From assembly GCF_902506105.1 (NCBI RefSeq), contig NZ_LR733303.1, positions 1,054,001 to 1,118,000 on the forward strand: a stretch of 64,000 nt of DNA, read 5' to 3'. A program made the translations under genes and the position numbers. Source of the stretch: Aeromicrobium sp. 9AM. GTDB lineage: Bacteria; Actinomycetota; Actinomycetes; Propionibacteriales; Nocardioidaceae. The notes below the pieces were generated by a model. That model made no database searches, was not told the origin of the DNA, and worked only from the letters and a program-made list of their open reading frames with translations. Of the stretch, positions 35,350 through 42,530 are shown piece by piece; position 1 is the stretch's first letter, and each line of letters opens with the position of its first letter.

Positions 35350-35423
35350 TGGGCGATACAGGACTTGAACCTGTGACCTCTTCCGTGTCAGGGAAGCGCG
35401 CTACCAGACTGCGCCAATCGCCC
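35350..35423 (-). tRNA. tRNA-Val (anticodon GAC)
   Basis: The 74-base gene folds as a cloverleaf with acceptor GGGCGAT/ATCGCCC, discriminator A, anticodon loop CTGACAC and T-loop GTTCAAGTC. The CCA end is encoded (35347-35349). Confidence 0.93.
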
Positions 35424-35447
35424 GTGCCTATGGAGTTGTGATGGTGG

Positions 35448-35518
35448 AGGTGGGTACGGGATTTGAACCCGTGTAAACGGATTTGCAGTCCGTTGCCTCG
35501 CCTCTCGGCCAACCCACC
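35448..35518 (-). tRNA. tRNA-Cys (anticodon GCA)
   Basis: The 71-base gene has acceptor GGTGGGT/ACCCACC, anticodon loop CTGCAAA and the discriminator T typical of tRNA-Cys. CCA is encoded just after it. Confidence 0.93.
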
Positions 35519-35545
35519 GCAGGATGGGTATGGTGACCCTCTCCG

Positions 35546-35617
35546 AGCGGACAACGAGATTCGAACTCGCGACCCTCACCTTGGCAAGGTGATGCTCTAC
35601 CACTGAGCTATGTCCGC
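35546..35617 (-). tRNA. tRNA-Gly (anticodon GCC)
   Basis: The 72-base gene has acceptor GCGGACA/TGTCCGC, anticodon loop TTGCCAA and T-loop GTTCGAATC. CCA is not encoded. With the Cys and Val genes it forms a minus-strand tRNA operon. Confidence 0.93.
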
Positions 35618-35685
35618 ACTGCCTCAAATTGAGGCGACACGAGACTTTAGCCGATGAGTGGGCGTGATCCCAAACTGGGGTCGGC

Positions 35686-35691
35686 TAGCGT
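35686..35691 (+). promoter_or_regulatory. -10 element for a leaderless mRNA (pabC)
   Basis: TAGCGT is followed by six bases and the ATG at 35698. Confidence 0.55.
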
Positions 35692-35697
35692 GGCGGC

Positions 35698-36531
35698 ATG
35701 AAGACATGGCTCAACGGCGACCTCCTGCAATCCCCGGAAGCACCGGCCATCAGCGCCCTCGATCACGGGATCATCGTGGGTGACGGAGTGTTCGAAACGG
35801 TCAAGATCGAGGGTGGTCAGCCGTTCGCGCTGACCCGTCACCTCGACCGTCTGGTGCGCTCCGCCGAGGGCCTCGGCATCGGCAAGCCGGACGTCTCTGC
35901 GGTCCGCGAGGGCATCGCCGCGACGATCGAGGGACAGGGCCTGCCGTTCGGTCGCATACGCGTGACCGTGACGTCCGGACCCGGCCCGTTGGGGTCACCG
36001 CGGGGGAGTGCTGGCCTGACGCACGTCGTCATCACGGAGCCGTGCGAGCGCCCGCCGTCGGTCAGCGCCATCGCGACCGTCCCATGGCCCAGGAACGAGC
36101 GGGGAGCGCTCGCCGGCCTCAAGACGACGTCGTACGCCGAGAACGCCCTGATGGTCGAGCACGCGATCGCACGCGGCGCCTCAGAGGCCGTCATGCCCAA
36201 CACTGCGGGCCTGCTGTGTGAGGGCACGGGGTCCAACATCTTCTACGTCATCGGCGAGCAGCTCATCACCCCGACGCTCGAGGCCGGTCCGCTGGCGGGC
36301 GTCACTCGTGCCCTGGTGCTCGAGTGGTGCGCCGACGAGCTCGACGTCGTCGAGCGCGATGCACCGATCGACGTGCTCCAGACGGCGGACGAGGTGATCC
36401 TGGTCGGTACGACCCGCGACGTGCAGGGCATCTCGCGCGTCGACGAGCGCGAGCTCCCCGCCCCAGGACCCGTGACACGCATGGCTCAGGAGATCTGGGC
36501 GCGCGAAGCAGCCAAGGACGTCGACCCGTGA
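35698..36531 (+). CDS. pabC: Aminodeoxychorismate lyase / class IV aminotransferase family
   Basis: This 277-residue PLP enzyme of fold IV probably releases p-aminobenzoate from aminodeoxychorismate for folate synthesis. Family features are DHGIIVGDGVFETVKIEGG, the PLP lysine in GLKTTSYAENALM and the glutamate of LCEGTGSNIFYV. The class IV family also includes branched-chain and D-amino-acid aminotransferases; the length and the GDGVFET motif favour PabC. The promoter is leaderless and tRNA-Val follows 54 bases downstream. Confidence 0.85.
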   Translation: MKTWLNGDLLQSPEAPAISALDHGIIVGDGVFETVKIEGGQPFALTRHLDRLVRSAEGLGIGKPDVSAVREGIAATIEGQGLPFGRIRVTVTSGPGPLGSPRGSAGLTHVVITEPCERPPSVSAIATVPWPRNERGALAGLKTTSYAENALMVEHAIARGASEAVMPNTAGLLCEGTGSNIFYVIGEQLITPTLEAGPLAGVTRALVLEWCADELDVVERDAPIDVLQTADEVILVGTTRDVQGISRVDERELPAPGPVTRMAQEIWAREAAKDVDP

Positions 36532-36585
36532 GCCAGCCTCATTCGGAACCCGCACCGACCATGGGTTAAGGTTTCTGACGCACGC

Positions 36586-36657
36586 GGGCGATTGGCGCAG
36601 TGGTAGCGCGCTTCGTTCACACCGAAGAGGTCACTGGTTCGAACCCAGTATCGCCCA
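36586..36657 (+). tRNA. tRNA-Val (anticodon CAC)
   Basis: The 72-base gene has acceptor GGGCGAT/ATCGCCC, anticodon loop TTCACAC and discriminator A. CCA is not encoded. Its 3' end borders a less GC-rich patch, as at integration sites. Confidence 0.93.
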
Positions 36658-37023
36658 CCCGTGAGATATGGCCTCTGACCAGCGGAAACGCGGTCAGGGG
36701 CCTTTCGCATTCCCCGTCCCGTGCAACATACGTGCACCAAGGAATCGGAGACGGAGACTAGATGACTTTTCCAGCGACATCCAGGGTGCGTGTCGTGAGA
36801 GGGTCCAGTCTCGGCAAGGACGCCCGATACCGTCCCGCACAAAGGTGCTGGTGGTTGATGCTGATCTCTCGGAAGAGACAAGGGAGCGTGTCAATGGAGC
36901 GATTGCTGCCGCACCTCTTCGCGGCCGACGTAGTGTCGCTCTGGCATCGACATCAACTCGACCGCCCCGCAGTCACTTCTTCCCGAAGAGCAGCCGAGCG
37001 CTCGTCTGTCGGGCGGCCGTTCG
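36658..37023. other. Gene-poor, AT-richer stretch after tRNA-Val
   Basis: Apart from the terminator at 36670-36705, I find no convincing gene. Frames of up to 91 codons exist on both strands but have no ribosome site or recognisable product. The base composition is visibly less GC-rich than the surrounding chromosome, which may mark a decayed insertion. Confidence 0.4.
36670..36705 (+). terminator. Terminator of tRNA-Val(CAC)
   Basis: GGCCTCTGACC pairs with GGTCAGGGGCC, with a further GCG-GAAA-CGC cap, and TTT follows. The stem is about 14 base pairs. Confidence 0.8.
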
Positions 37024-37659
37024 TCAGCAATCCTTGAACATCCGGATCGTCGCCTCGGCGTACCAAGGGTCGAGCCCTTTGGGCGCCACGTACACCCGTG
37101 GATGCACGTCGCTCCATCCACACTCAAGCGACTGGAAACCGGCTGCGACGACTGTGACCTTGACGTAGGCAACGCTGCCCGGACGGTAACCACCGATGGG
37201 TATCCCGGTGTTGGCTATGGCGTCGTGATCCAACTGCAGGCCATCCGGATTGCTTCCATTGGCAATGACGGTCGATTCAGGTACGAGGCCGAGCTGCCAA
37301 GGAAGATCGAGGGTCGCAATCACGTCCCTCTGCGTTTTTGCGCTGGTGTTCTTGTAGGTGATCAGGAGCTCGATCTTCTTTCTGGAACCCACTGGTGAAA
37401 CCTCGTCGGCCCACTCGCAGTGGGCTCCCGGTCGCTGAGCATCCAAACGCACCGCGAGATCCTTGCCCGGATTGTCCAGGGTGGTCTTTCCACACCCTTC
37501 GCCCTTCTTGAGTGGCTCTGCGACAACCTTGTCGTTCGCTAGCAAGTCTCGGCCCCATTCCGTCGCCGTGAATGCGTAGGCGACCAACGCAAGCAAGCTG
37601 GCCGGAATCCCAACCCAGAGGGCCACGGCCTCCCAATGACGCCTCGCCCCGATTCCCAT
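37024..37659 (-). CDS. Membrane-anchored protein of unknown function
   Basis: This 211-residue protein starts MGIGARRHWEAVALWVG and has one N-terminal membrane helix (residues 8-30), after which an all-beta extracellular domain is likely (KIELLITYKNTSAKTQRDVIATLDLPWQLGLV recalls DUF11-like or CARDB folds). Four cysteines (for example EGCGKTTL, GAHCEWAD, LECGWSD) may pair. An upstream TTG start is possible but less likely. The gene has lower GC and stands downstream of tRNA-Val on the opposite strand, possibly acquired. Confidence 0.6.
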   Translation of the reverse strand: MGIGARRHWEAVALWVGIPASLLALVAYAFTATEWGRDLLANDKVVAEPLKKGEGCGKTTLDNPGKDLAVRLDAQRPGAHCEWADEVSPVGSRKKIELLITYKNTSAKTQRDVIATLDLPWQLGLVPESTVIANGSNPDGLQLDHDAIANTGIPIGGYRPGSVAYVKVTVVAAGFQSLECGWSDVHPRVYVAPKGLDPWYAEATIRMFKDC

Positions 37660-37740
37660 GCGGAAACAATGGCAGTGATCGGTCAACAGTGTGGCGTAGT
37701 TCGCTGCATTCCGTCCGCTACCGGGAGTAGCGTGACGCGC

Positions 37741-37830
37741 ATGAACACCGATCGGCGACTATCTCGCCGCGAGATAGGTCAGCGCCCGTAAGGGGCGCGG
37801 CCACTTGCTCCAGCCATTTGGCTGGGATTG
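37741..37830 (+). promoter_or_regulatory. Possible leader with short ORF and two hairpins
   Basis: An ATG at 37741 opens a 16-codon, arginine-rich frame (MNTDRRLSRREIGQRP). Its stop lies inside a hairpin (GCGCCC/GGGGCGC), and a second hairpin CCAGCC/GGCTGG follows before the gene at 37841. It could be an attenuator, or coincidence. Confidence 0.25.
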
Positions 37831-37840
37831 GAGTACTCAA

Positions 37841-38203
37841 ATGTACGTATCAAGCACGTTCGTCATGCCCGAGGGCAAGATCGTTCTCGAGACCCGCGAC
37901 GTCGGCGGCCTCAAGGGATTGACCGCCGCCGTGGTGAACGACCTGTTCTGCACGCACGATGGCGACTGTGACGAGGCGTTCTGCCTCATCTCTCCGCCTA
38001 CCTGGGCCTGGTACGTGGGCATCGGCGGATTCGACTACCGCTTCACGCTCGGCGCCGTGCTGAGGAGGCTCGGAGTCTGGGCCGCTTGCTTCGATCACCC
38101 GCTTCTGAAGTCGGATGAGATCTCGGCAGACGACGCGGTGGACCTGTACGGGTGGGATCGCGCTGCTCTCGACGACGCGCTCGCGGGAGACGTTGAGGAC
38201 TGA
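37841..38203 (+). CDS. Hypothetical protein
   Basis: This 120-residue soluble protein begins MYVSSTFVMPEGKIVLETRD and has a cysteine cluster (FCTHDGDCDEAFCL) and a tryptophan-rich turn (PPTWAWYVGIGGFDYR). The start is preferred because GGAG lies eight bases upstream; the frame is open 12 codons further. I recognise no family. It lies in the AT-richer patch after tRNA-Val. Confidence 0.55.
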   Translation: MYVSSTFVMPEGKIVLETRDVGGLKGLTAAVVNDLFCTHDGDCDEAFCLISPPTWAWYVGIGGFDYRFTLGAVLRRLGVWAACFDHPLLKSDEISADDAVDLYGWDRAALDDALAGDVED

Positions 38204-38303
38204 GGCCTAGGCTCACCCGCTCAGATTTGTCATGCTGAGCGGGTGACGGCGCCTGCTCGTTGGCTCGGCCTTTCGCTGTGTCCGTATCCCAGTTGCGACC
38301 GTC

Positions 38304-38324
38304 GCCCTCGAACACGAGGGCATT
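38304..38324. terminator. Hairpin terminator
   Basis: GCCCTCG and CGAGGGC form a seven-base-pair stem with an AACA loop, followed by ATTT. It lies between the gene at 37841 and the convergent yegP-like gene. Confidence 0.6.
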
Positions 38325-38373
38325 TCGCATTCCGGCCGAGAATTCGGCGCTTTCGAGGTGCCGTCCGAAGCCG

Positions 38374-38550
38374 TCAGACCTCGACCGTGGGCGCTCCCGG
38401 CGCGTTGTTCTTGACGGACTCGATGCCGTTCAGCGCGCTGGACTTGGACGAGTAGCCCTCGGAGACCGCAATGGTCTGGCCGTTGCTGGCCTTGAGGCGG
38501 AACCGGTACTCGCCGGACTTGTCCCGGTACAGCTCGAACTTTCCTGCCAT
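38374..38550 (-). CDS. YegP-family (DUF1508) small protein
   Basis: This 58-residue protein is a single DUF1508 unit: KFELYRDKSGEYRFRLKASNG, then IAVSEGYSSKSSALNGIESVK. Such proteins are widespread and of unknown function; E. coli YegP has two repeats. The ATG at 38550 is preferred over one 11 codons upstream because GAGG lies about nine bases before it. Confidence 0.9.
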   Translation of the reverse strand: MAGKFELYRDKSGEYRFRLKASNGQTIAVSEGYSSKSSALNGIESVKNNAPGAPTVEV

Positions 38551-38663
38551 GGCGCACGACCTCTCGGAGACGTTCCGCCGCATGATGCGGTTCAGCCAAG
38601 GTAGTCCTGTGCGGGCGGCCTTGTCGCCGGAACGACGTGAGCTCGACGGACTCTGGTCACGGA

Positions 38664-38669
38664 TAGGCT
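38664..38669 (+). promoter_or_regulatory. -10 element for a leaderless mRNA (L7/L12-like gene)
   Basis: TAGGCT is followed by six bases and the ATG at 38676. Confidence 0.55.
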
Positions 38670-38675
38670 GTCCGT

Positions 38676-39005
38676 ATGTCGAATGAGCTCGGGCTTTCGC
38701 TGATGCTGGGTCCGCCGTTGGTCATCGTGGCTCTGGCCGTCGCGTTCCGGGTCCTCGGTCCCGGTCGGTCGCGATCGGCCGCGGCGGTGACCGTGCCTGC
38801 AGACGTGAGTCCGGCCCGGCTCGAGATCGCCACGTCTGTCGCGGCTGGAGTGCGCGAGGGCAAGGCGGTCCCGAACGACTCGACGCTCGTAGAGGTCATG
38901 GCGCTCAAGGACCAGCGCAAGCCGGCACACGCCGTCAAGGTCCTCCGGCAGCGCGCCGGGCTGGGACTCGGCGACGCCAAGCGGCTCGTCGACCGCCTGC
39001 CCTGA
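38676..39005 (+). CDS. Membrane-anchored protein with ribosomal L7/L12 C-terminal-like domain
   Basis: This 109-residue protein has one N-terminal membrane helix (MLGPPLVIVALAVAFRVLG), a linker, and a C-terminal segment DQRKPAHAVKVLRQRAGLGLGDAKRLVD that closely resembles the L7/L12 C-terminal domain, where the same lysine/glycine-rich helix recruits translation factors. It is not the ribosomal stalk protein, which is longer and soluble. Small proteins like this are common in actinobacteria and their job is unknown. Confidence 0.75.
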   Translation: MSNELGLSLMLGPPLVIVALAVAFRVLGPGRSRSAAAVTVPADVSPARLEIATSVAAGVREGKAVPNDSTLVEVMALKDQRKPAHAVKVLRQRAGLGLGDAKRLVDRLP

Positions 39006-39012
39006 CGCGTCG

Positions 39013-39147
39013 CTAGTCGCGATCAGCCTGCGCCGGACCGTCGCCTTCGGGTGGGTTCTCGTCGACCTCGTGCTCAGGGTCCGGGGCGAGGCCGGGATCG
39101 AGGTCCGGGTCCTGGCGCCGGATCGGGTCGCTCGGGTCGACGGTCAT
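39013..39147 (-). CDS. Tiny acidic, proline-rich protein (second of a coupled pair)
   Basis: This 44-residue protein (MTVDPSDPIRRQDPDLDPGL and more, ending PPEGDGPAQADRD) is predicted disordered. Its ATG overlaps the stop of the preceding tiny gene as ATGA, which argues that both are translated. Composition resembles the product of 34755-34958. No function is known. Confidence 0.5.
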   Translation of the reverse strand: MTVDPSDPIRRQDPDLDPGLAPDPEHEVDENPPEGDGPAQADRD

Positions 39148-39311
39148 CCGTCGGCCCCGGATCCGTCGCCACCGTCGGCGTCCGGGTTGGTGACTCCCGG
39201 CTCCGGTATGACGGTGGAGCCGCCGTCGGGATTCGACGAGGGTGTGATCTCCGGGTCCTCGGTCGGCCGGGCTTCGGGATCCGCGCCGGGCTCGATGGGT
39301 GACTCGCTCAC
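39144..39311 (-). CDS. Tiny acidic, proline-rich protein (first of a coupled pair)
   Basis: This 55-residue protein begins with a GTG preceded by GGGAGA at five bases. It is rich in Pro, Asp, Gly and Glu (PEARPTEDPEITPSSNPDGG) and carries no signal peptide. It is translationally coupled to the 44-residue frame behind it. The pair appears to belong to a family of disordered micro-proteins in this genome. Confidence 0.5.
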   Translation of the reverse strand: MSESPIEPGADPEARPTEDPEITPSSNPDGGSTVIPEPGVTNPDADGGDGSGADG

Positions 39312-39506
39312 GTTGCTCTCCCTTCCTCGCCGGCTCCGGAATGAGATCGGCGGGCTGGAGAGTCTGCGTAAGGCCTCCAGCCCGCCCGATATCTCGACTG
39401 CCGGTCGAGGTCCGGTGTATACCCCAAAGGTCTGGCAGCAAACACTGATTCTGGACCTTTTCGCACACTTCTTGACCGGCATTGCGCGCGGGACCACACT
39501 CGACGG

Positions 39507-39845
39507 ATGGCAGATCCGGTCGAGTCCAACCCGTCGCACTACACGGTCGTCTTCGAGAACGAACGGGTGCGGGTGCTGGAGTACCGCGATGCACCGGGGG
39601 ACCGGACGACACCGCACAGCCATCCCGACACCGTCATGGTGACGATGAGCGGATTCGACCGACGTCTGAGTGTCGGCGACCAGGTCCGCGAGGTGTCGCT
39701 CGAGCCCGGTCTCGCCGCGTGGCTGCCGGCGCAGACCCACGCGGGCGAGAACATCGGCAGCACGGAGACGCACGTGATGTTCATCGAGCTCAAGGAACCG
39801 GGACCGGCGTCCGCAGAGCCGACGCTGGGGCCGCAGACGGACTGA
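39507..39845 (+). CDS. Single-domain cupin protein
   Basis: This 112-residue protein is a small beta-barrel. The cupin metal-binding motifs are TTPHSHPDTVMVTMSG (two histidines) and AWLPAQTHAGENIGST (third histidine). It may be a small-molecule isomerase, dioxygenase or sensor; the substrate is unknown. It is monocistronic and converges on a lipoprotein gene with three bases between stops. Confidence 0.85.
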   Translation: MADPVESNPSHYTVVFENERVRVLEYRDAPGDRTTPHSHPDTVMVTMSGFDRRLSVGDQVREVSLEPGLAAWLPAQTHAGENIGSTETHVMFIELKEPGPASAEPTLGPQTD

Positions 39846-39848
39846 GGG

Positions 39849-40238
39849 CTACTCGCCCGTGCAGGAGCTGTAGGCCTTGCCGTACTCCTCGGTGTCCTGC
39901 ATCGGTGCGACGTCGGGCTTGCTGATGGGGCCACCGGTGACCGCGTAGTACGCGTCGGCGTAGGCCACGAGCTTGGTGCCGTCCTGGCACTTGGTGACCT
40001 CCTGAGTGCCGTACGCGCCGTCCTCGACGCACTGCGTGTAGTCCTCGGGCAGGGTCGCGCCGCTCTTCCAGATCTCGGCGCAGTCCGGGCCCGTCGGCGC
40101 TGGTGTGGTCTTGGTGGCCGAGGGCTTCGACGAGTCCTTGCCATCCTTGCCACTCTGGCCGTCGCTCTTGCCATCCGACGAGGTGCAACCGGCGAGCAGC
40201 ATCAGAGCGGTCAAGGTCAGGATCGCGAGGCGAGGCAT
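39849..40238 (-). CDS. Small lipoprotein of unknown function
   Basis: This 129-residue protein has a lipoprotein signal with lipobox LLAGC at residues 14-18, followed by a Ser/Lys/Gly/Asp linker and a small domain with four cysteines (PDCAEIWK, YTQCVEDG, TKCQDGTK, SSCTGE), probably two disulfides. It is anchored on the outer face of the membrane. The leaderless promoter supports the start. Confidence 0.8.
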   Translation of the reverse strand: MPRLAILTLTALMLLAGCTSSDGKSDGQSGKDGKDSSKPSATKTTPAPTGPDCAEIWKSGATLPEDYTQCVEDGAYGTQEVTKCQDGTKLVAYADAYYAVTGGPISKPDVAPMQDTEEYGKAYSSCTGE

Positions 40239-40244
40239 GATCCG

Positions 40245-40250
40245 ACCCTA
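40245..40250 (-). promoter_or_regulatory. -10 element for a leaderless mRNA (lipoprotein)
   Basis: Read on the minus strand, TAGGGT is followed by six bases and the ATG at 40238. Confidence 0.55.
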
Positions 40251-40263
40251 ACGGCAGCGTGGG

Positions 40264-40869
40264 CTAGGCGGCCCGCCGCCCGAAGAGCAGGTTGAACGGC
40301 CGGCAGGCGAGGGTCAGGAGTGGCCTGCGGCCGTTGAGGAAGGCGAGCGGCCCGTCTCCGGCCAGCGACCATTTCGCCGTGGCGAGGCCGAGGCGAATGC
40401 GACCCGACACGAGTGAGACCAGCAACGTGCCCGCCCGGTCCTGGGCGATGCGGAAGCCGACCGGCAGCCGCCACGGCAGCCGGCGCGAGCGACGGACGGC
40501 GAGCGACCCGATGCCCTGGGCGGCGTACGAGGAGTGGCGGGCGACGTCGAAGTCCGCCAGGTCCTTCGGAATGGCCCAGAGCCGGCGCCCCCCATCGCGG
40601 GAGGCCACGCTGTTGACCCAGATGTGCGTGATCGACACCCGCGGCCGCCACCCCTCGCGCACGAGCACGGTGGCCATGATCTCGTCGTACGTCAGCGGGC
40701 TCGGCTCCTCGTAGACGAAGAACGCCGCACACACGATCGCCCGGCCCAGGAGCGTGACGGTCCTGGTCCCCGGCGCACTGACGGCCGGCGCGAGATCACG
40801 GGGGAGCAGCCACACGCCGACGTACGCATGACCGTGCAGGTCCCACGGCTCGTCGGGGTAGTCAGTCAT
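40264..40869 (-). CDS. Acetoacetate decarboxylase-like protein
   Basis: This 201-residue protein resembles the acetoacetate decarboxylase family: PSPLTYDEIMATVLV, a strand ITHIWVNSVASRDGGRRLWAIPKDLADF and later beta strands. In the true enzyme a lysine forms a Schiff base; I cannot confidently point to it here, so it may be one of the non-decarboxylating members. It stands alone beside the monooxygenase gene on the same strand. Confidence 0.7.
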   Translation of the reverse strand: MTDYPDEPWDLHGHAYVGVWLLPRDLAPAVSAPGTRTVTLLGRAIVCAAFFVYEEPSPLTYDEIMATVLVREGWRPRVSITHIWVNSVASRDGGRRLWAIPKDLADFDVARHSSYAAQGIGSLAVRRSRRLPWRLPVGFRIAQDRAGTLLVSLVSGRIRLGLATAKWSLAGDGPLAFLNGRRPLLTLACRPFNLLFGRRAA

Positions 40870-40942
40870 GTCGTCACCTTCAACAGAAGCCCACGATACG
40901 AAGGCGACGACACGACATCCCGATGTTCGCTCGCAAGCTCGC

Positions 40943-42403
40943 TCATGCCCACCGGAAGGCGCTCGGCTCGAGCACCTTGGTGGCCTTGGCGAACGGCAGC
41001 GTCGCGCCCGGCCAGTTGGACGTGATGCGGCCGGAGCGATGGCGATACCAGTTGTCGCAGTGCGCCCACGCGGAGTGCTCGAGCTTGGCGACGACGTCGC
41101 GGTCGTACGCCTCCTCGGCCTCCTGCGTGACCTCGATCGTCTCGTAGTCGCCGGCCACGAGCCGGTCCAGCGCCTGCCTCATGTGGCGGGCCTGCGCCTC
41201 GAGCATGTAGATGATCGATCCGCCACCGAGGTTGGTGTTGGGGCCGTAGGTGACGAACAGGTTGGGGAAGTTGGGGACGTACATGCCGAGGTACGCATGT
41301 GCGCCGTCGGCCCACTGGGTCGCCAGCTTCTGTCCGTGGGTGCCGGTGATGTCGATCGACTGGAGGAAGTCCTGGCTGTCGAAGCCGGTCGCGTAGACGA
41401 TGGCATCGACCTCGTGCTCGGTGCCGGCCGAGTCGACGACGCCCTTGCGGGTGACCTTGGTGATCGCGTACGTGACGACGTCGACGTTGTCCTGTGCGAG
41501 TGCCGGATAGAACTCGTTGGAGAACAGGATCCGCTTGCAGCCGATGGGGTAGTCAGGCGTCAGCTTGGCGCGGAGGTCGGGATCCTTGACCTGCTTGCGC
41601 AGGTGCCACATGGCGACGGACTTGTTGACCCGCCCGACCCTGGACTCGTCGTCAAGGCCACGGGCGAACTGCTCCATGAAGGTCCAGATGACGCCGCGCT
41701 CGAGTCGCTGGCTGGCCGGCACCTTGTGGAAAAGGGCCTTGTGGAATGCCTTGTAGGGCTTGTCGGGCTTCGGCATCAGGTAGTTGGGGGAGCGCTGGAA
41801 GACGATGACCTCGGCGGCGTCACGAGCCAGGTGCGGGATGAACTGCACGGCGCTGGCGCCCGAGCCGACGACCGCGATGGTCTTGCCGGCCGGGTCGAAG
41901 GAGTGGTCCCACTCCGCGGAGTGGAACGACGTGCCGGCGAACGAGTCGACGCCCTCGATCGCGGGCAGCCGTGGCCGCGAGAGCTGGCCAACCGCGCTGA
42001 CCAGGATGTCGACGGTCTCCTCCCTGGTCCCTGAGCTTGTCGAAGGGTCCGCGAAGCTCACGGTCCACGTCGACGAGTGCTCGTCCCACGTCGCGGCGAC
42101 GACCTCACTGCCGAAACGTACGAGCGGCGTGATGCCGTGCTTGTCGGCGACCGACCGGATGTAGGTGTGGATCTCCTCCTGCAGCGCGTAGCGGCGGGTC
42201 CAGTGCGGGTTGGGCTCGAACGAGAACGAGTAGAGCGGCGACGGCACGTCGCAGCCGGCGCCGGGGTAGGTGTTGTCTCGCCACACCCCGCCGAGGTCGT
42301 CCGACCGTTCCCACAGCCGGAGATCGGTGTGCCCTGCGCGCTTGAGCTCGAGGGCGACGGCCAGCGCGCCGAATCCGGAACCGATGATGCCCACTGAGGT
42401 CAC
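40943..42403 (-). CDS. Flavin-dependent monooxygenase, Baeyer-Villiger type
   Basis: This 486-residue enzyme binds FAD (GIIGSGFGALAVALEL) and NADPH (IAVVGSGASAVQFIPHL). The Baeyer-Villiger fingerprint FxGxxxHxxxW appears as FAGTSFHSAEW. The reaction is insertion of oxygen next to a ketone or related substrate, unknown here. GTG at 42403 is chosen because GGAG lies five to six bases upstream. A 19-base sequence known as a dispersed repeat lies inside the gene and encodes part of a Ser/Thr-rich loop (see 42029). Confidence 0.9.
   Translation of the reverse strand: MTSVGIIGSGFGALAVALELKRAGHTDLRLWERSDDLGGVWRDNTYPGAGCDVPSPLYSFSFEPNPHWTRRYALQEEIHTYIRSVADKHGITPLVRFGSEVVAATWDEHSSTWTVSFADPSTSSGTREETVDILVSAVGQLSRPRLPAIEGVDSFAGTSFHSAEWDHSFDPAGKTIAVVGSGASAVQFIPHLARDAAEVIVFQRSPNYLMPKPDKPYKAFHKALFHKVPASQRLERGVIWTFMEQFARGLDDESRVGRVNKSVAMWHLRKQVKDPDLRAKLTPDYPIGCKRILFSNEFYPALAQDNVDVVTYAITKVTRKGVVDSAGTEHEVDAIVYATGFDSQDFLQSIDITGTHGQKLATQWADGAHAYLGMYVPNFPNLFVTYGPNTNLGGGSIIYMLEAQARHMRQALDRLVAGDYETIEVTQEAEEAYDRDVVAKLEHSAWAHCDNWYRHRSGRITSNWPGATLPFAKATKVLEPSAFRWA
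42029..42047. repeat. Dispersed-repeat-like sequence inside the monooxygenase gene
   Basis: CCCTGAGCTTGTCGAAGGG is a sequence I recall as a common dispersed repeat arm in high-GC bacteria. Here it is in frame and encodes PSTSSGTR, a loop between the FAD and NADPH domains. I see no second copy in the window. Confidence 0.5.
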
Positions 42404-42530
42404 GTGCACTCCTTCGCCGATCGGGCCGACCGGCCGATGCTGACACACATAGTGTCACGGTCGGATCGCCCGCGACACCGTCTCTTTTTGCCGTAACTCT
42501 CGTTGACTCTGCAAAACGAGAGGGCTCCCC

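Noticed and set aside
36486..36881. Frame containing WVRTSDLFGVNEARYHC
   Set aside because: This is a translation of the tRNA-Val gene, a common false protein.
36762..37037. 91-codon plus-strand frame in the AT-richer patch
   Set aside because: No ribosome site, no family and irregular composition.
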